Origin: Tardiphaga sp.
GTDB taxonomy: Bacteria > Pseudomonadota > Alphaproteobacteria > Rhizobiales > Xanthobacteraceae
NCBI GenBank assembly: GCA_030147505.1
Contig: JASBVG010000055.1
Span: 1-44,089 of the forward strand
Reading direction: 5' to 3'
DNA length: 44,089 bases
This document shows positions 16,272 through 26,851 of the stretch, piece after piece. Under the pieces are notes generated by a model. The model saw only the letters and a program-made list of their open reading frames with translations, made no database searches and was not told the DNA's origin. Within the stretch, counting starts at the first letter, position 1, and every line of letters starts with the position of its first letter. A program made the translations under genes and the position numbers.

Positions 16272-18485
16272 CTACGCGGCCAGATGCCTCAGGGCTTCTT
16301 CCAGTTTCTCTCGGTCCAGCGGCTTCAGCAGGAAGCCATCCATGCCTGCCTCGAAACAGGCATAACGATCCTCCACCAGCGTATTGGCCGTCAGCGCCAG
16401 GATTGGGGTGCGACGCACGCGCTGCCCGGCTTCCAGGGTGCGGATGCGTTTGGCGGTCTCAATTCCGTCGAGCCGGGGCATCTGGATGTCCATCAGCACG
16501 AGATCGAATGGCGTTCCGGCCGCATCCGAGGCGAGCCAGGATTCCAGCGCTTGCTCGCCGTTGGTCGTCACGACGGTGCGGTGGCCGAGCCGTGTCAGCA
16601 GCGAGCGCATCAGCAGAGCGTTGATCTCGTTGTCTTCCGCGACGAGCACCGAGAGGCCGTCAATCGTCGCAGTTTCGTTCGGCACCCGCTCCGCCTCGTC
16701 GATCGCCGGTGTGCGATCGGCGGTCTGCATCCCCAGCAGCTTCGCGAGGGAAGTCGCTCGCAGCGGTTTGATCAAATAGCCTGTCAGACCCTCCGTGGCA
16801 TTCGGTTGTAACTCATGCCGCATCACGGGTGTAAACAGGCCGATGCGCTGGGGCGCATGCGGGATGGACCGCCCGGCGAGCCGTTCGAGATCGCTCGCAC
16901 CGAATGCGCTGTCGATCAGGACGGCGCGCCATGATCGCTCCGGCAGCAGGGCCAGCGCGACATCGGGATCGGATACCATGCAGGTTTGCGCACCCCAGCG
17001 TTCCAGCCGCCGTGCGATCAGTGAAGCTTCGATGCTCTGTGGCGCCACCAGCATCACTGACTGGCCGGAGAGGTCAGGCGGTAGCAAGGCTTCTGCGCGG
17101 TTGTTGGAAGCAGCCAGCGGGATCGATACTTCAAATGTGGAGCCGATGCCTGGCTGGCTTTGCAGCGTGATGCGTCCGTTCATGCGCTTGACGATGCGCT
17201 CGCTGATGGAGAGGCCGAGGCCGGTGCCGCCGAACTGCCGCGCCGTGCGTTTGTCCGCCTGTTCGAACTCGCGAAAGATGCGTTGCTGGTCGTCCGGTGC
17301 GATGCCTATACCGGTATCGCGCACGATGAAGGTCACTTCATTGGGCCAGATGCCGGGTTCGACGATGATAGCAACGCCGCCGGTGGAGGTGAACTTGATG
17401 GCATTGCCGGCGAGATTGAGCAGCACCTGGCGCAGACGTGCAGCATCGCCAACGACTTCGAGCGGCAGCCGTTCGTCGATATAGGCGGCGATTTCGAGAC
17501 CGCGCGCCTGTGCCCGCGGCGCCAACAGTTCGGTGATGCCCTCGATCAAGGACGCCAGCGCGAAAGGGCGGTAGTCGAGATCGATCTTGCCCGCCTCGAT
17601 CTTGGAATAGTCGAGCAATTCCTCGATCAGCGACAGTAGCGATTCGCCGGATGCCTTCACAGCGCGCGCATAGGTCGCCTGCTCCGGCGACAATGGGGTG
17701 TCGAGCAACAGGCCGCTCATGCCCAGAATGCCGTTCAGTGGTGTCCGGATTTCATGTGACGCCATCGCGAGGAAGCGCGATTTGGCGCGGTTGGCGGCGT
17801 TGGCATGGTCGCGTGCGTCGGAGAGTGCGCGCTCTGTCTCGGTACGATCGGTGACGTCGCGGCCGACACTCTGCAATTCGGCGGGATGATTGGCGTCGAT
17901 CCGTACCATGCCCTCGCGCCAGGCGATCCAGCGCGGGCCGGTGGCTGTGGCGACGCACTGATCGTGGATCGAAGTGCCGTTCGGCTCATGGGCGCTATCG
18001 CCCTGTTCCAGCACTTTCAGTTCGAAGTGGCTGCCGACCAGTACCTCGCGCGGCTGTTCCGCCAGCGTGCAATAGGCGTCATTGACGAAGGTGATGAGTC
18101 CGCTCTGGTCGCGGATGACGATCAGATCGTCCTGAGCTTCGAACAGATGCCGCGCGCGCTCCTCTGCCTCCTTGAGTTCCCAATTGCGATCCACCAGGGC
18201 CTCGTTCTGGGTGGCGAGCTTCTGCATCCGCTTGTGCAGAAAGCGCATCCGGATGCTCATGGTCGCCAGTCCGACGCAGGCAACGGCGAACAGAAAACTG
18301 GCGCCGATGGCGAAGGCATGCGGTTCGTAACCGGAATCTTTCGAGGTTGCAGCCGAGATGAAGCCATAGGCACCACCGAAGGCAGCCGAGAACATCACGA
18401 AAGAGCGGATGGCAAAGCTCAGCCACGGAAAGCGACGTGCAAACCGCCGGAACATGATCTTGATCCGGAAAAGGATTCTGCTCAC
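16272..18485 (-). CDS. Hybrid sensor histidine kinase with two receiver domains
   Basis: A 737-residue inner-membrane kinase. Two membrane segments (about 22-45 and 56-80) with a very short loop are followed by a coil, a PAS domain (about 108-215), HisKA with phosphorylated H244 in MASHEIRTPLNG, and HATPase_c with N-box NLAGNAIKF, DTGIGIAPDD and GGTGLGLSI. A first receiver-like domain spans about 475-585 and a second about 610-737. The second is canonical (VAEDN, phospho-acceptor D666, K near 725). The first keeps D525 and K573, but its acidic pair is replaced by APQS, so it is probably not phosphorylated normally. No HPt domain is present and no dedicated response regulator lies nearby. The signal is unknown. 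Confidence 0.9.
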   Translation of the reverse strand: MSRILFRIKIMFRRFARRFPWLSFAIRSFVMFSAAFGGAYGFISAATSKDSGYEPHAFAIGASFLFAVACVGLATMSIRMRFLHKRMQKLATQNEALVDRNWELKEAEERARHLFEAQDDLIVIRDQSGLITFVNDAYCTLAEQPREVLVGSHFELKVLEQGDSAHEPNGTSIHDQCVATATGPRWIAWREGMVRIDANHPAELQSVGRDVTDRTETERALSDARDHANAANRAKSRFLAMASHEIRTPLNGILGMSGLLLDTPLSPEQATYARAVKASGESLLSLIEELLDYSKIEAGKIDLDYRPFALASLIEGITELLAPRAQARGLEIAAYIDERLPLEVVGDAARLRQVLLNLAGNAIKFTSTGGVAIIVEPGIWPNEVTFIVRDTGIGIAPDDQQRIFREFEQADKRTARQFGGTGLGLSISERIVKRMNGRITLQSQPGIGSTFEVSIPLAASNNRAEALLPPDLSGQSVMLVAPQSIEASLIARRLERWGAQTCMVSDPDVALALLPERSWRAVLIDSAFGASDLERLAGRSIPHAPQRIGLFTPVMRHELQPNATEGLTGYLIKPLRATSLAKLLGMQTADRTPAIDEAERVPNETATIDGLSVLVAEDNEINALLMRSLLTRLGHRTVVTTNGEQALESWLASDAAGTPFDLVLMDIQMPRLDGIETAKRIRTLEAGQRVRRTPILALTANTLVEDRYACFEAGMDGFLLKPLDREKLEEALRHLAA

Positions 18486-18607
18486 GACGCCACTCCGGCT
18501 GGGTGCGGGGATATGGCGATGATCGGTGGATCAGATTGCCAAGCAGTTGCCTGCGAGGAAATGCGACCGGAGCGGTGCGGTTGTGGTTGATGAAGCGTTA
18601 ACGTGCT

Positions 18608-19078
18608 TCAGAGGATGGCCGCTGCTATCCGGGCCGGCGGGATATTGTGTGCGCCAACGATCAAAGCTGCCGCATCGCGGACCGTAAAACTCCGTGAGCG
18701 CACAAAGATACGATAGTCGGCTTCGCCGCTATCCGACAGATAGATCACCGGATCGGTGCTGGCAGCCGAGGTCGTGATGCCGATGAAACGCGTCGCGGCA
18801 CTGGCCGTACAGGCACCCGGTTCGTCGGTGTCCTGGTCATCGATGACGGCGAAGTCGGCGCTCTCAGCGCTCTCGACAACCTGCACGCGCACGGTGGCGC
18901 GGGTCGGGTCGTCGGTGAAGCTCACATGGCTTTGTGCCTGCCAGGGGAACGCCGCGATCTGCACGGAGCCATCGCCGGCGGCGATGCAGGGATGCACCGA
19001 TACAAAAAGCTCTCCGCGCGCGAGAAAAGCGGCAATCGCCAACGGAATCGTGGAGGCCAAAATCTTCAGACGCAGCAT
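18608..19078 (-). CDS. Small exported protein of unknown function
   Basis: A 156-residue protein from the ATG at 19078 (a GTG at 19099 would add seven residues). Residues 1-26 look like a signal peptide (MLRLKILASTIPLAIAAFLARG). The mature part has two cysteines (HPCIA, GACTA), many Ala, Ser and Asp residues, and beta-strand-like stretches such as ATVRVQVVESAESADFAVID and DYRIFVRSRSFTV. I recognise no domain. It lies downstream of comM on the same strand and upstream of the histidine kinase gene. It could report to that membrane kinase, but only proximity suggests this. Confidence 0.65.
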   Translation of the reverse strand: MLRLKILASTIPLAIAAFLARGELFVSVHPCIAAGDGSVQIAAFPWQAQSHVSFTDDPTRATVRVQVVESAESADFAVIDDQDTDEPGACTASAATRFIGITTSAASTDPVIYLSDSGEADYRIFVRSRSFTVRDAAALIVGAHNIPPARIAAAIL

Positions 19079-19097
19079 GATACGCACTCGCCCCTGC

Positions 19098-19114
19098 ACC
19101 CCGTAACACGGGGT
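19098..19114. repeat. Perfect short hairpin between comM and the orphan gene
   Basis: ACCCCGT-AAC-ACGGGGT is a 7-bp perfect stem with a 3-nt loop, just upstream of the small exported protein gene and downstream of comM. There is no T-run after it on the minus strand, so it is not a standard terminator; an operator or a leader hairpin is possible. Confidence 0.4.
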
Positions 19115-19180
19115 ATGGTGAGCGAAGCGTAAATGAGACTGGTTACTATGGGGTTGACGATACGCGCATGCGTTGCAGCC

Positions 19181-20719
19181 TCATGCCGCGCTTCGTACCT
19201 CGTCAGCCAACGCACGATAGGACAGCGCCTCAGCCAGATGCAGTCGTCCGATCTTCTCCGCATCGTCGAGATCGGCGAGCGTGCGGGCGACACGCAATAC
19301 GCGGTGATAGCCGCGGGCACTCAGCCGCATGGTTTCGGCAACGTCTTTCAGCAGAGCGAGGCCCTGTTTATCGGGCTGTGCCACGGTCTCGAGAATGGAG
19401 GCCGGCGCAGATGCATTGGTATGAATGTCCGCGAGCCCTGCTGCCGCATAACGCGCTGTCTGGATGCCGCGCGCCGCTGCGACTCGCGCGGCGACGTCCG
19501 CCGAGCCTTCCGATGGCGGTGGCAGGATGAGGTCTGCGGCGGTGACAGCGGGGACTTCGATGCGAAGGTCGATGCGGTCCATCAGCGGGCCGGAGATTCG
19601 TGTCTGGTAATCCGATGTGCAGCGATCGATCCGGCCGCGCTTGCAGGCGAAGCCGGGCTCGAAGGCGTGGCCGCAGCGGCACGGATTCATCGCCGCTACC
19701 AGCATGAAACGCGCCGGATAAGTGACGCGATGATTGGCGCGCGATACCGAAACCTCGCCATTCTCGAGAGGAGCGCGCAGCGAGTCCAGCACGCGCGGAT
19801 CGAATTCGGGAAGTTCGTCGAGAAACAACACGCCCTGATGCGCCAGCGATATTTCGCCTGGCCGCGCCCGCAACCCGCCGCCGGTGAGCGCCGCCATGCT
19901 GGCCGAATGATGCGGCGCACGGAACGGGCGCTGTGCAGTGAGCGCCCCGTCGCGTATCATGCCTGCGACCGAGGCGATCATCGAGACTTCCAGCAATTCG
20001 GCCGGCGACAAGGGCGGCAGAATGGACGGCAGCCTTGCGGCGAGCATGGATTTGCCCGAACCAGGACTTCCCATCATCAATAGATGATGCCCGCCGGCTG
20101 CGGCGATCTCGAGCGCGCGCTTTGCGCTCTCCTGCCCCTTGATGTCGCGAAGATCGAGCAGATTGTCCTCACGCGTCCGCACTTTCGGCTGTGGCCGCGA
20201 CAGTACCTGCGTGCCCTTGAAGTGATTGGCGATCTGGATCAGCGATTGCGCGGCGATGATCTGGATGTCCGGACTCGCCCATGCCGCCTCCGCGCCGCAG
20301 GCAGCGGGGCAGATCAAACCTTCATCGCGCGCGTTGGCACCGATCGCGGCCGGAAGCACACCCGCCACCGGCGCCAGCGAGCCGTCGAGCCCGAGTTCGC
20401 CGAGCACTGTGAAGCCTGCGAGTGCATCATGCGGGATCGCGCCGATGGTCGCCATCAGGCCGAGTGCGATGGGCAGGTCGTAATGGCTGCCTTCCTTCGG
20501 CAAATCGGCCGGCGCCAGATTGACGATGATCCGCCGCGCCGGCAGCGCGAGCCCGGATGCGGTGAGTGCGGCGCGAACCCGCTCACGTGCTTCCGACACT
20601 GCTTTGTCCGGCAGGCCGACGATGATGAAGTTCGGCAGGCCGGGCACCACTTGGACCTGCACGTCGACCGCGCGGGCCTCGATCCCCTCGAATGCGACCG
20701 TCGCGACATGCTGCATCAT
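19181..20719 (-). CDS. comM: YifB/ComM family Mg chelatase-like AAA+ ATPase
   Basis: A 512-residue ATPase. The N-terminal ChlI-like (Lon-C-like) domain is at about 20-150, the AAA+ module follows with Walker A GSPGSGKS at 217-224 and Walker B VLFLDELPEF near 300, and the C-terminal Mg_chelatase_C part has ARGYHRVLRVARTLADL. A cysteine cluster MNPCRCGH-CKRGRIDRC is typical of the family. In Vibrio and other transformable bacteria ComM is a hexameric helicase promoting branch migration of incoming DNA. In alphaproteobacteria it is common without proven transformation. No competence genes are adjacent. Confidence 0.92.
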   Translation of the reverse strand: MMQHVATVAFEGIEARAVDVQVQVVPGLPNFIIVGLPDKAVSEARERVRAALTASGLALPARRIIVNLAPADLPKEGSHYDLPIALGLMATIGAIPHDALAGFTVLGELGLDGSLAPVAGVLPAAIGANARDEGLICPAACGAEAAWASPDIQIIAAQSLIQIANHFKGTQVLSRPQPKVRTREDNLLDLRDIKGQESAKRALEIAAAGGHHLLMMGSPGSGKSMLAARLPSILPPLSPAELLEVSMIASVAGMIRDGALTAQRPFRAPHHSASMAALTGGGLRARPGEISLAHQGVLFLDELPEFDPRVLDSLRAPLENGEVSVSRANHRVTYPARFMLVAAMNPCRCGHAFEPGFACKRGRIDRCTSDYQTRISGPLMDRIDLRIEVPAVTAADLILPPPSEGSADVAARVAAARGIQTARYAAAGLADIHTNASAPASILETVAQPDKQGLALLKDVAETMRLSARGYHRVLRVARTLADLDDAEKIGRLHLAEALSYRALADEVRSAA

Positions 20720-20894
20720 GCGACCTCGGATTTATCCATCTAAGGTAGCATTTACGTATGATGTCGACAAGAACGTTAGGCGGTTATGTGGCAGATCGCG
20801 CTATTTCACGCCAATGCGCTTGCAGGAAATCGTAAACCCGGCCATGCGAAGCATGACAAGAATCAATCAATGACGAAGTGCGAGTCGACGCCGC

Positions 20895-21932
20895 ATGTCA
20901 GATTGCCGGTTCAGGCAAACCGTCGTTTCCGACGACGCCGAATTGATTACCGCTTTGCGGGCGCAGATTGCCGCCCAGCAGGCCGAACTCGAACAGCAGG
21001 CCGCCAATCTCGCGCATAGCCGGAAGATCTTCGATCGTGCTTCCGCAGCCGCGCGAATCGGCGTCTGGGAATGCGAATTGCCGAGCGAGGCGCTGACTTG
21101 GACCGATGTGGTCTATGACATCTTCGATCTTCCGCGCGGCGCGATCCCGGATCGTGGCCAGGCGCTGAAATGTTATCCGGAAGAATCCGTTCGCGAGCTG
21201 ACCCGGCTGCGCAATAAGGCGATCGAGGATCGCACCGGGTTCACGCTTGATGCCGAGATCATCAGTTTTAAGGGCATCCGGCGCTGGATCAGGATTACGG
21301 CGACGGTCGAGTCCATCGACGGCGTTGCGGTTCGCATCTTCGGCATGAAGCAGGACATCACGGAAGAGAAGATCCTCGCCGATCGCACCCGTTACCTCGC
21401 TGAATTCGACGTACTCACCGGCCTCGCCAATCGTAGCCAGTTTCAAACGCGGCTGTCGGCGCTCGATCTCGCCACGCCCCAGCGCGCGAGGCCATTTGGC
21501 GCGTTGCTCTTGATTGATCTCGATGAATTCAAGCCAGTCAACGACAGCCTCGGCCATGCCGCCGGCGACGAATGCCTGAAACAGGCCGCGGAACGGATCC
21601 GCGATGTCTGTCCGGCCGCTGAACTGGTGGCGCGGATCGGCGGCGACGAATTCGCAGTGGTGCTCGGCCCGGAGGCGCGGCTCGCGGAAGCATCCGATGC
21701 CGCGCGCGCGATCATCGCTCAGCTCAGTTATCCGATGGAATATTGCGGGCATCTGCTCAAGATCGGCGCATCGATCGGTATTGCGCTTGCGGATAGCCAT
21801 ACACCGTCCGCGCAACTTAATGTGATGGCAGATGCTGCGCTCTATGCGGCCAAGAAGGCCGGCCGCAATACATTCCGCATCCACAAGGCCGGGATCTCGG
21901 CATTCGTCGCCGGTTCATCCGCGGTGGCGTAA
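20895..21932 (+). CDS. PAS-GGDEF diguanylate cyclase
   Basis: A 345-residue, apparently soluble protein. A short coiled coil (about 14-45) is followed by a PAS domain (about 45-160, with GVWECELPSEALTWTDVVYDIF and the FGMKQDITEEK exit) and a GGDEF domain (about 168-335) with an intact GGDEF at 249-253 and DELTGLANR-like FDVLTGLANR. It should make cyclic di-GMP from two GTP. The inhibitory I-site RxxD, expected five residues before the motif, reads PAAE at 240-243, so classic product inhibition is probably absent. There is no EAL domain. It is divergent from comM (175 nt) and converges on gshB. The start could be slightly different. Confidence 0.9.
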   Translation: MSDCRFRQTVVSDDAELITALRAQIAAQQAELEQQAANLAHSRKIFDRASAAARIGVWECELPSEALTWTDVVYDIFDLPRGAIPDRGQALKCYPEESVRELTRLRNKAIEDRTGFTLDAEIISFKGIRRWIRITATVESIDGVAVRIFGMKQDITEEKILADRTRYLAEFDVLTGLANRSQFQTRLSALDLATPQRARPFGALLLIDLDEFKPVNDSLGHAAGDECLKQAAERIRDVCPAAELVARIGGDEFAVVLGPEARLAEASDAARAIIAQLSYPMEYCGHLLKIGASIGIALADSHTPSAQLNVMADAALYAAKKAGRNTFRIHKAGISAFVAGSSAVA

Positions 21933-21960
21933 CAAACAATCATCCCTATCGCCGCGATGA

Positions 21961-22902
21961 TTACTTCCGCTTCGCCTCGATCACATCCCAGATGCGCGCG
22001 GCGACATCGGGGCCGCCGAGCTTGGCGATGGCGCGGATGCCCGTGGGCGACGTAACGTTGATCTCGGTGAGATTGCCGTCGATCACATCGATGCCGACAA
22101 AGAGCAGACCGCGCTCGCGTAACGCCGGTCCGACGCGTTCGCAAATCTCGCGTTCGCGCGGGGAAAGTTCAGTGGATTTCGCAGCGCCGCCACGCACCAT
22201 GTTGGAGCGCAGATCGTCTTCCGCCGGAACGCGGTTGACGGCGCCGGCGAATTCGCCCTCCACCAGGATGATGCGTTTGTCACCGTGCTTCACTTCGGGA
22301 AGGAAGCGCTGGATCACCCACTGTTCCTTGAAGGTCACAGAGAACAGATCGTAAAGCGAACCGAAATTCATGTCCTGCGGCAGCACGCGAAACACCGCCG
22401 CGCCGCCATGGCCGTGGAGTGGCTTCATCACAACGGCACCGTGCTCGGCGCGGAAGGCGTTGATCTCGTTCTTGTCGCGCGAGATTAGCGTCGGCGGCAT
22501 CAGATCACTGAAGCCCATCACAAAAATCTTCTCCGGCGCATTGCGCACGGAGGCCGGATCGTTCACTACCAGCGTCTTTGGATGGATACGCTCGAGCAGA
22601 TGCGTCGAGGTGATGTAAGCGAGATCGAAGGGCGGATCTTGCCGTAGCAGCACCACATCGAAGCTTTCCATGTTCACGCGCTCGGGCTCGCCAAGCGTGT
22701 AATAATCGCCTTCGACATCGCGCACTTCGAGCGGCTGCACCGGCGCCACCACATCGTTGCCACGCAGCGAGAGCTTGTCCGGCGTGTAGTAAGAAATGCG
22801 ATGGCCCCGCTTCTGCGCCTCGAGCAGCATCGCAAAAGTGGAATCGCCCTTGTGATTGATGCGGGCGATGGGGTCCATCTGGACGGCGATGTTCAGGCTC
22901 AT
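21961..22902 (-). CDS. gshB: Glutathione synthetase
   Basis: A 313-residue ATP-grasp ligase joining gamma-glutamylcysteine and glycine. Seen: the N-terminal [22 protein letters not shown], the [10 protein letters not shown] block, glycine-rich [12 protein letters not shown], and the metal/ATP-binding VFVGID-like [11 protein letters not shown] with [10 protein letters not shown]. Length is typical. It is the last gene of the leftward run rsmI-yraN-gshB, 36 nt after yraN, and converges closely on the GGDEF gene. Confidence 0.97.
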   Translation of the reverse strand: MSLNIAVQMDPIARINHKGDSTFAMLLEAQKRGHRISYYTPDKLSLRGNDVVAPVQPLEVRDVEGDYYTLGEPERVNMESFDVVLLRQDPPFDLAYITSTHLLERIHPKTLVVNDPASVRNAPEKIFVMGFSDLMPPTLISRDKNEINAFRAEHGAVVMKPLHGHGGAAVFRVLPQDMNFGSLYDLFSVTFKEQWVIQRFLPEVKHGDKRIILVEGEFAGAVNRVPAEDDLRSNMVRGGAAKSTELSPREREICERVGPALRERGLLFVGIDVIDGNLTEINVTSPTGIRAIAKLGGPDVAARIWDVIEAKRK

Positions 22903-22938
22903 GGGATCGTTCCGGACTTGAGGCAGAAGGATAGGGCG

Positions 22939-23341
22939 TCAACAGGCGGCGTCGAATGCCGCTAACAGATGGCGTGGCAGATGCTTCGGCGCAATCAGGA
23001 TCACGTCGAAACGCATGTCGAAATCCGCATGTTCAGGATGCGCCATGAGCCAGCCCTGCGCGGCATTGCTGATGCGCACCTGCTGTTGCGGTGTCACAGC
23101 ATAGGCGGCCTCGTCGAAAGTCTCGCGCGCCTTCACCTCGACAAAGGCGATCAGGTTACGCTTGCGGGCGACGATGTCGATTTCGCCATGGGGCGTGCGA
23201 AAGCGGCGGGCGAGGATGCGATAGCCTTTGGCCAGCAGCATCGCGCTTGCACGGCTTTCAGCTGACAGGCCGGTGGCGAAGGCTGCCACGCGCTGCGGCG
23301 ATGGCGCCTTGCTGCGGCCGGGCGCCGATAGCTCCCTGGGT

Positions 23342-23349
<8 letters not shown>
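22939..23349 (-). CDS. YraN family (UPF0102) nuclease-like protein
   Basis: A 136-residue protein from the ATG at 23349, which lies 8 nt inside the rsmI end. A longer open frame to 23424 overlaps rsmI and lacks family similarity. The core has the restriction-endonuclease-like fold signature: [28 protein letters not shown] contains E-I-D and E-V-K, the metal/catalytic residues of that fold. The N-terminal 20 residues are basic and low complexity. The family's role is not known; a Holliday-junction-resolvase relationship is often proposed. The rsmI-yraN pairing is widespread. Confidence 0.9.
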
Positions 23350-24268
<919 letters not shown>

Positions 24269-24470
24269 GGGGGCAATCTAGAGGGAAATGAAGCGGAGAG
24301 GGACAGCCGTTTTTCAGCCGTCGTTCCCCGTTACCGGGACGCCACCTAGCGCCGACGCCAAATATAAACCTTTTGTTTCGGTTAACTAATCCCGAACAGT
24401 ATGTCTGAATCCAGCCTCCCGTTATAGACTGGGGAGCGCGCCGGCTTGCCGGCCGAGAAGAAGAGAAGCG

Positions 24471-25691
24471 ATGGCCGATCCGTTCGATCCGAAATCAGCA
24501 CATCCAGGGGCGACCCGGCGAACGGCTTTGGGCATCCTGCTCGGAGCGCCCTTGCTGTCGGCCTGTTCGGGCATCCAGCAGGCCCTGACCAACAATTATA
24601 GCACCAACGGCCCCGGCGAACCGCCGCCGGGAGCGCCTGCCGGGCCGGCGCAGCAGCCGCAGGCGATCGGCACCGGCGGGGCCAAGGTCGGGCTCATTCT
24701 GCCGCAATCGGCTTCCGGCAATGCCGGCCTTGCCGCGCAGTCGATGAAGAATGCGGCCGAGATGGCCTATGCCGAATTCCAGAATCCGAGCATCCAACTC
24801 CTGGTGAAGGACGATGCCGGCAGCGCCGCGGGCGCACAGCAGGCGGCGCAACAGGCCTTGAACGAAGGCGCCGAAATCATTCTTGGCCCGCTCTTCGCCG
24901 TGTCGGTTCCTGCGGTCGCACAACTCACGCGGGCACGAAATATTCCAGTGATCGCCTTTTCGACGGATTCGAGCGTGGCGGGCCGCGGCGTCTATCTGCT
25001 CAGTTTCCTGCCGGAATCCGACGTCAACCGAATCGTCGATTACGCCTACAGCACCGGCAAGCGTTCCTTTGCGGCGCTGCTGCCGCAGAACGCCTATGGC
25101 AATGTCGTCGAAGTCGCCTTCAAGCAGGCAGTAGCCCGCAAGGGCGCCCGGGTCGTCGCCTTCGAGCGCTATGGCGCCGATCGCTCGACTGCTGCGAAGA
25201 ATATCGCTGCCCAGCTCACAGGTGCTGATGCATTGCTGCTCGCCGATGACGGTGAAGCCGTGGTGGCCACGGCGGACGCTCTGACGACAGCGGGCGCAAA
25301 TCTGCGTAATGTTCAGATGCTCGGTACCGGCTTGTGGGATAATCCACGCGTGTTCGGCAGCGCATCGATGCAAGGCGGGCTTTATGCCGCGCCGGATCCG
25401 GCCGGCTTCCGTGCCTTTTCGGGCCGTTATCGCGCAAAATATGGCAATGATCCCGTTCGCACTGCGACGCTTGCTTACGATGCGGTAGCGTTGGTGGCCG
25501 CATTGGCTCGCACGCAAGGCGGCCAGCGGTTCACGCCGGAAGTGCTCACCAATCAGTCCGGCTTCGCCGGCATTGACGGCCTGTTCCGCTTCCGTAGCGA
25601 TGGCGGCAACGACCGCGGTCTCGCGGTGATGAAAGTGGCGTCGGGCGGCGGCCAGCCCGTGGCCGGTTCGCCGAAGAGCTTTGGAACCTAG
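24471..25691 (+). CDS. LpoA-like penicillin-binding-protein activator lipoprotein
   Basis: A 406-residue periplasmic-binding-fold protein. The N terminus TRRTALGILLGAPLLSAC ends in a lipobox (LSAC, lipidated C32). The preceding twin arginine is Tat-like but lacks the usual FLK. A Gly/Pro/Gln-rich linker (about 35-70) leads to a type-1 ligand-binding domain (KVGLILPQSASGNAGLAAQ onward, two lobes to about 395). It corresponds to the C-terminal half of LpoA/YraM, which stimulates class A PBPs, and lacks the TPR half. The location opposite rsmI-yraN supports the call. A Leu/Ile/Val-type binding protein is the alternative, but no transporter genes adjoin. Confidence 0.82.
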   Translation: MADPFDPKSAHPGATRRTALGILLGAPLLSACSGIQQALTNNYSTNGPGEPPPGAPAGPAQQPQAIGTGGAKVGLILPQSASGNAGLAAQSMKNAAEMAYAEFQNPSIQLLVKDDAGSAAGAQQAAQQALNEGAEIILGPLFAVSVPAVAQLTRARNIPVIAFSTDSSVAGRGVYLLSFLPESDVNRIVDYAYSTGKRSFAALLPQNAYGNVVEVAFKQAVARKGARVVAFERYGADRSTAAKNIAAQLTGADALLLADDGEAVVATADALTTAGANLRNVQMLGTGLWDNPRVFGSASMQGGLYAAPDPAGFRAFSGRYRAKYGNDPVRTATLAYDAVALVAALARTQGGQRFTPEVLTNQSGFAGIDGLFRFRSDGGNDRGLAVMKVASGGGQPVAGSPKSFGT

Positions 25692-25693
25692 CG

Positions 25694-26851
25694 TCAGGCC
25701 GCCAGGTCGGCCACAACCGCATCGAGCACCGGGAAACCCTCCTGCGTCACGCGCAGACGGCCGTTTTCGATGACGATCGCGCCCTCCTCGCAGAGATTCT
25801 CCACCCGTTTTGGATCGAAGGCACGGCCCGATAACGCCTCGTAACGCGCGGGATCGATGCCCTCGACCAAGCGCAACCCCATCAGCAGATATTCGTCGGC
25901 GCGTTCTTCGCTGTTGAGGCTTTCATCCAGAGTCACGCCATGGCCATCGGCCTCGACGCGCATCAGCCAGGTCTCGGGCCGTTTCTCCGTCGATGTCGCA
26001 TGTCTGACGCCGTCGATATCGATGCGGCCATGGGCGCCCGGCCCGATGCCGGCATATTCCTGGCCGCGCCAATAAACGAGATTGTGTTTGCACTCGGCGC
26101 CCGGCCGCGCATGATTGGAGATCTCGTAGGTTGGCAGTCCGTGCTGCGCGCAGACCTCCTGCGTCACGTCGTAGAGAATGCGCGAGAGGCCTTCTTCCGG
26201 CGTCTTCAGCTTGCCGGCGGCATGCAGGCCGAAGAACGGCGTGCCTTCCTCGATGGTGAGCTGATAGAGCGACAGATGTTCGGCGGCTTCGGAGATCGCG
26301 AGTTCGAGTTCGCTGCTCCACATCTCCGGCGTCTGGTCCGGCCGCGCATAGATCAGATCGAACGAGTAGCGATCGAAGGCGCTGCGTGCGATCGCGACGG
26401 CGTCGAGTGCTTCGCGCGCGCTGTGCAGACGTCCCAGTGATTTGAGCGATGCATCGTCGAGCGCCTGCACACCGAGCGAAACGCGATTGACGCCGGCAGC
26501 GCGATAGCCGTGAAAGCGCGTGGCATCAACAGAGGTCGGATTCGCCTCCATCGAGACTTCGACGGCGGAATCGACGTTCCAGTATTTTGCGATGGAGTCG
26601 ATGATCGAGCCGACGGTCTGCGGCTGCATCAGCGATGGCGTGCCGCCGCCGAGAAAGATCGATGTCACCGTGCGCTTGGGAATCCGCGTGGCCGTCGTTT
26701 CGATCTCGCGCGCAAAGGCGCGCGCGAAACGATCTTCATCGATCTGCTGATGCCGGACATGGCTGTTGAAGTCGCAATACGGACACTTCGACAGGCAGAA
26801 CGGCCAGTGCACATAGACGCCGAAAGCGTCACTGTGCGCGGCGTTACTCAA
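25694..26851 (-). CDS. hemW: Radical SAM heme chaperone HemW
   Basis: A 385-residue radical SAM protein. The 4Fe-4S motif is C19-x3-C23-x2-C26 in WPFCLSKCPYC, followed by LGGGTPSL and NPTSVD blocks and a C-terminal HemN_C domain (ERADEYLLMGLRLVEGID). HemW binds heme and is thought to hand it to client proteins; it resembles coproporphyrinogen dehydrogenase HemN but is shorter and lacks HemN's N-terminal extension. Its start overlaps the rdgB end by 8 nt, and the pair is conserved in alphaproteobacteria. It converges within 2 nt on the LpoA-like gene. Confidence 0.93.
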   Translation of the reverse strand: MSNAAHSDAFGVYVHWPFCLSKCPYCDFNSHVRHQQIDEDRFARAFAREIETTATRIPKRTVTSIFLGGGTPSLMQPQTVGSIIDSIAKYWNVDSAVEVSMEANPTSVDATRFHGYRAAGVNRVSLGVQALDDASLKSLGRLHSAREALDAVAIARSAFDRYSFDLIYARPDQTPEMWSSELELAISEAAEHLSLYQLTIEEGTPFFGLHAAGKLKTPEEGLSRILYDVTQEVCAQHGLPTYEISNHARPGAECKHNLVYWRGQEYAGIGPGAHGRIDIDGVRHATSTEKRPETWLMRVEADGHGVTLDESLNSEERADEYLLMGLRLVEGIDPARYEALSGRAFDPKRVENLCEEGAIVIENGRLRVTQEGFPVLDAVVADLAA

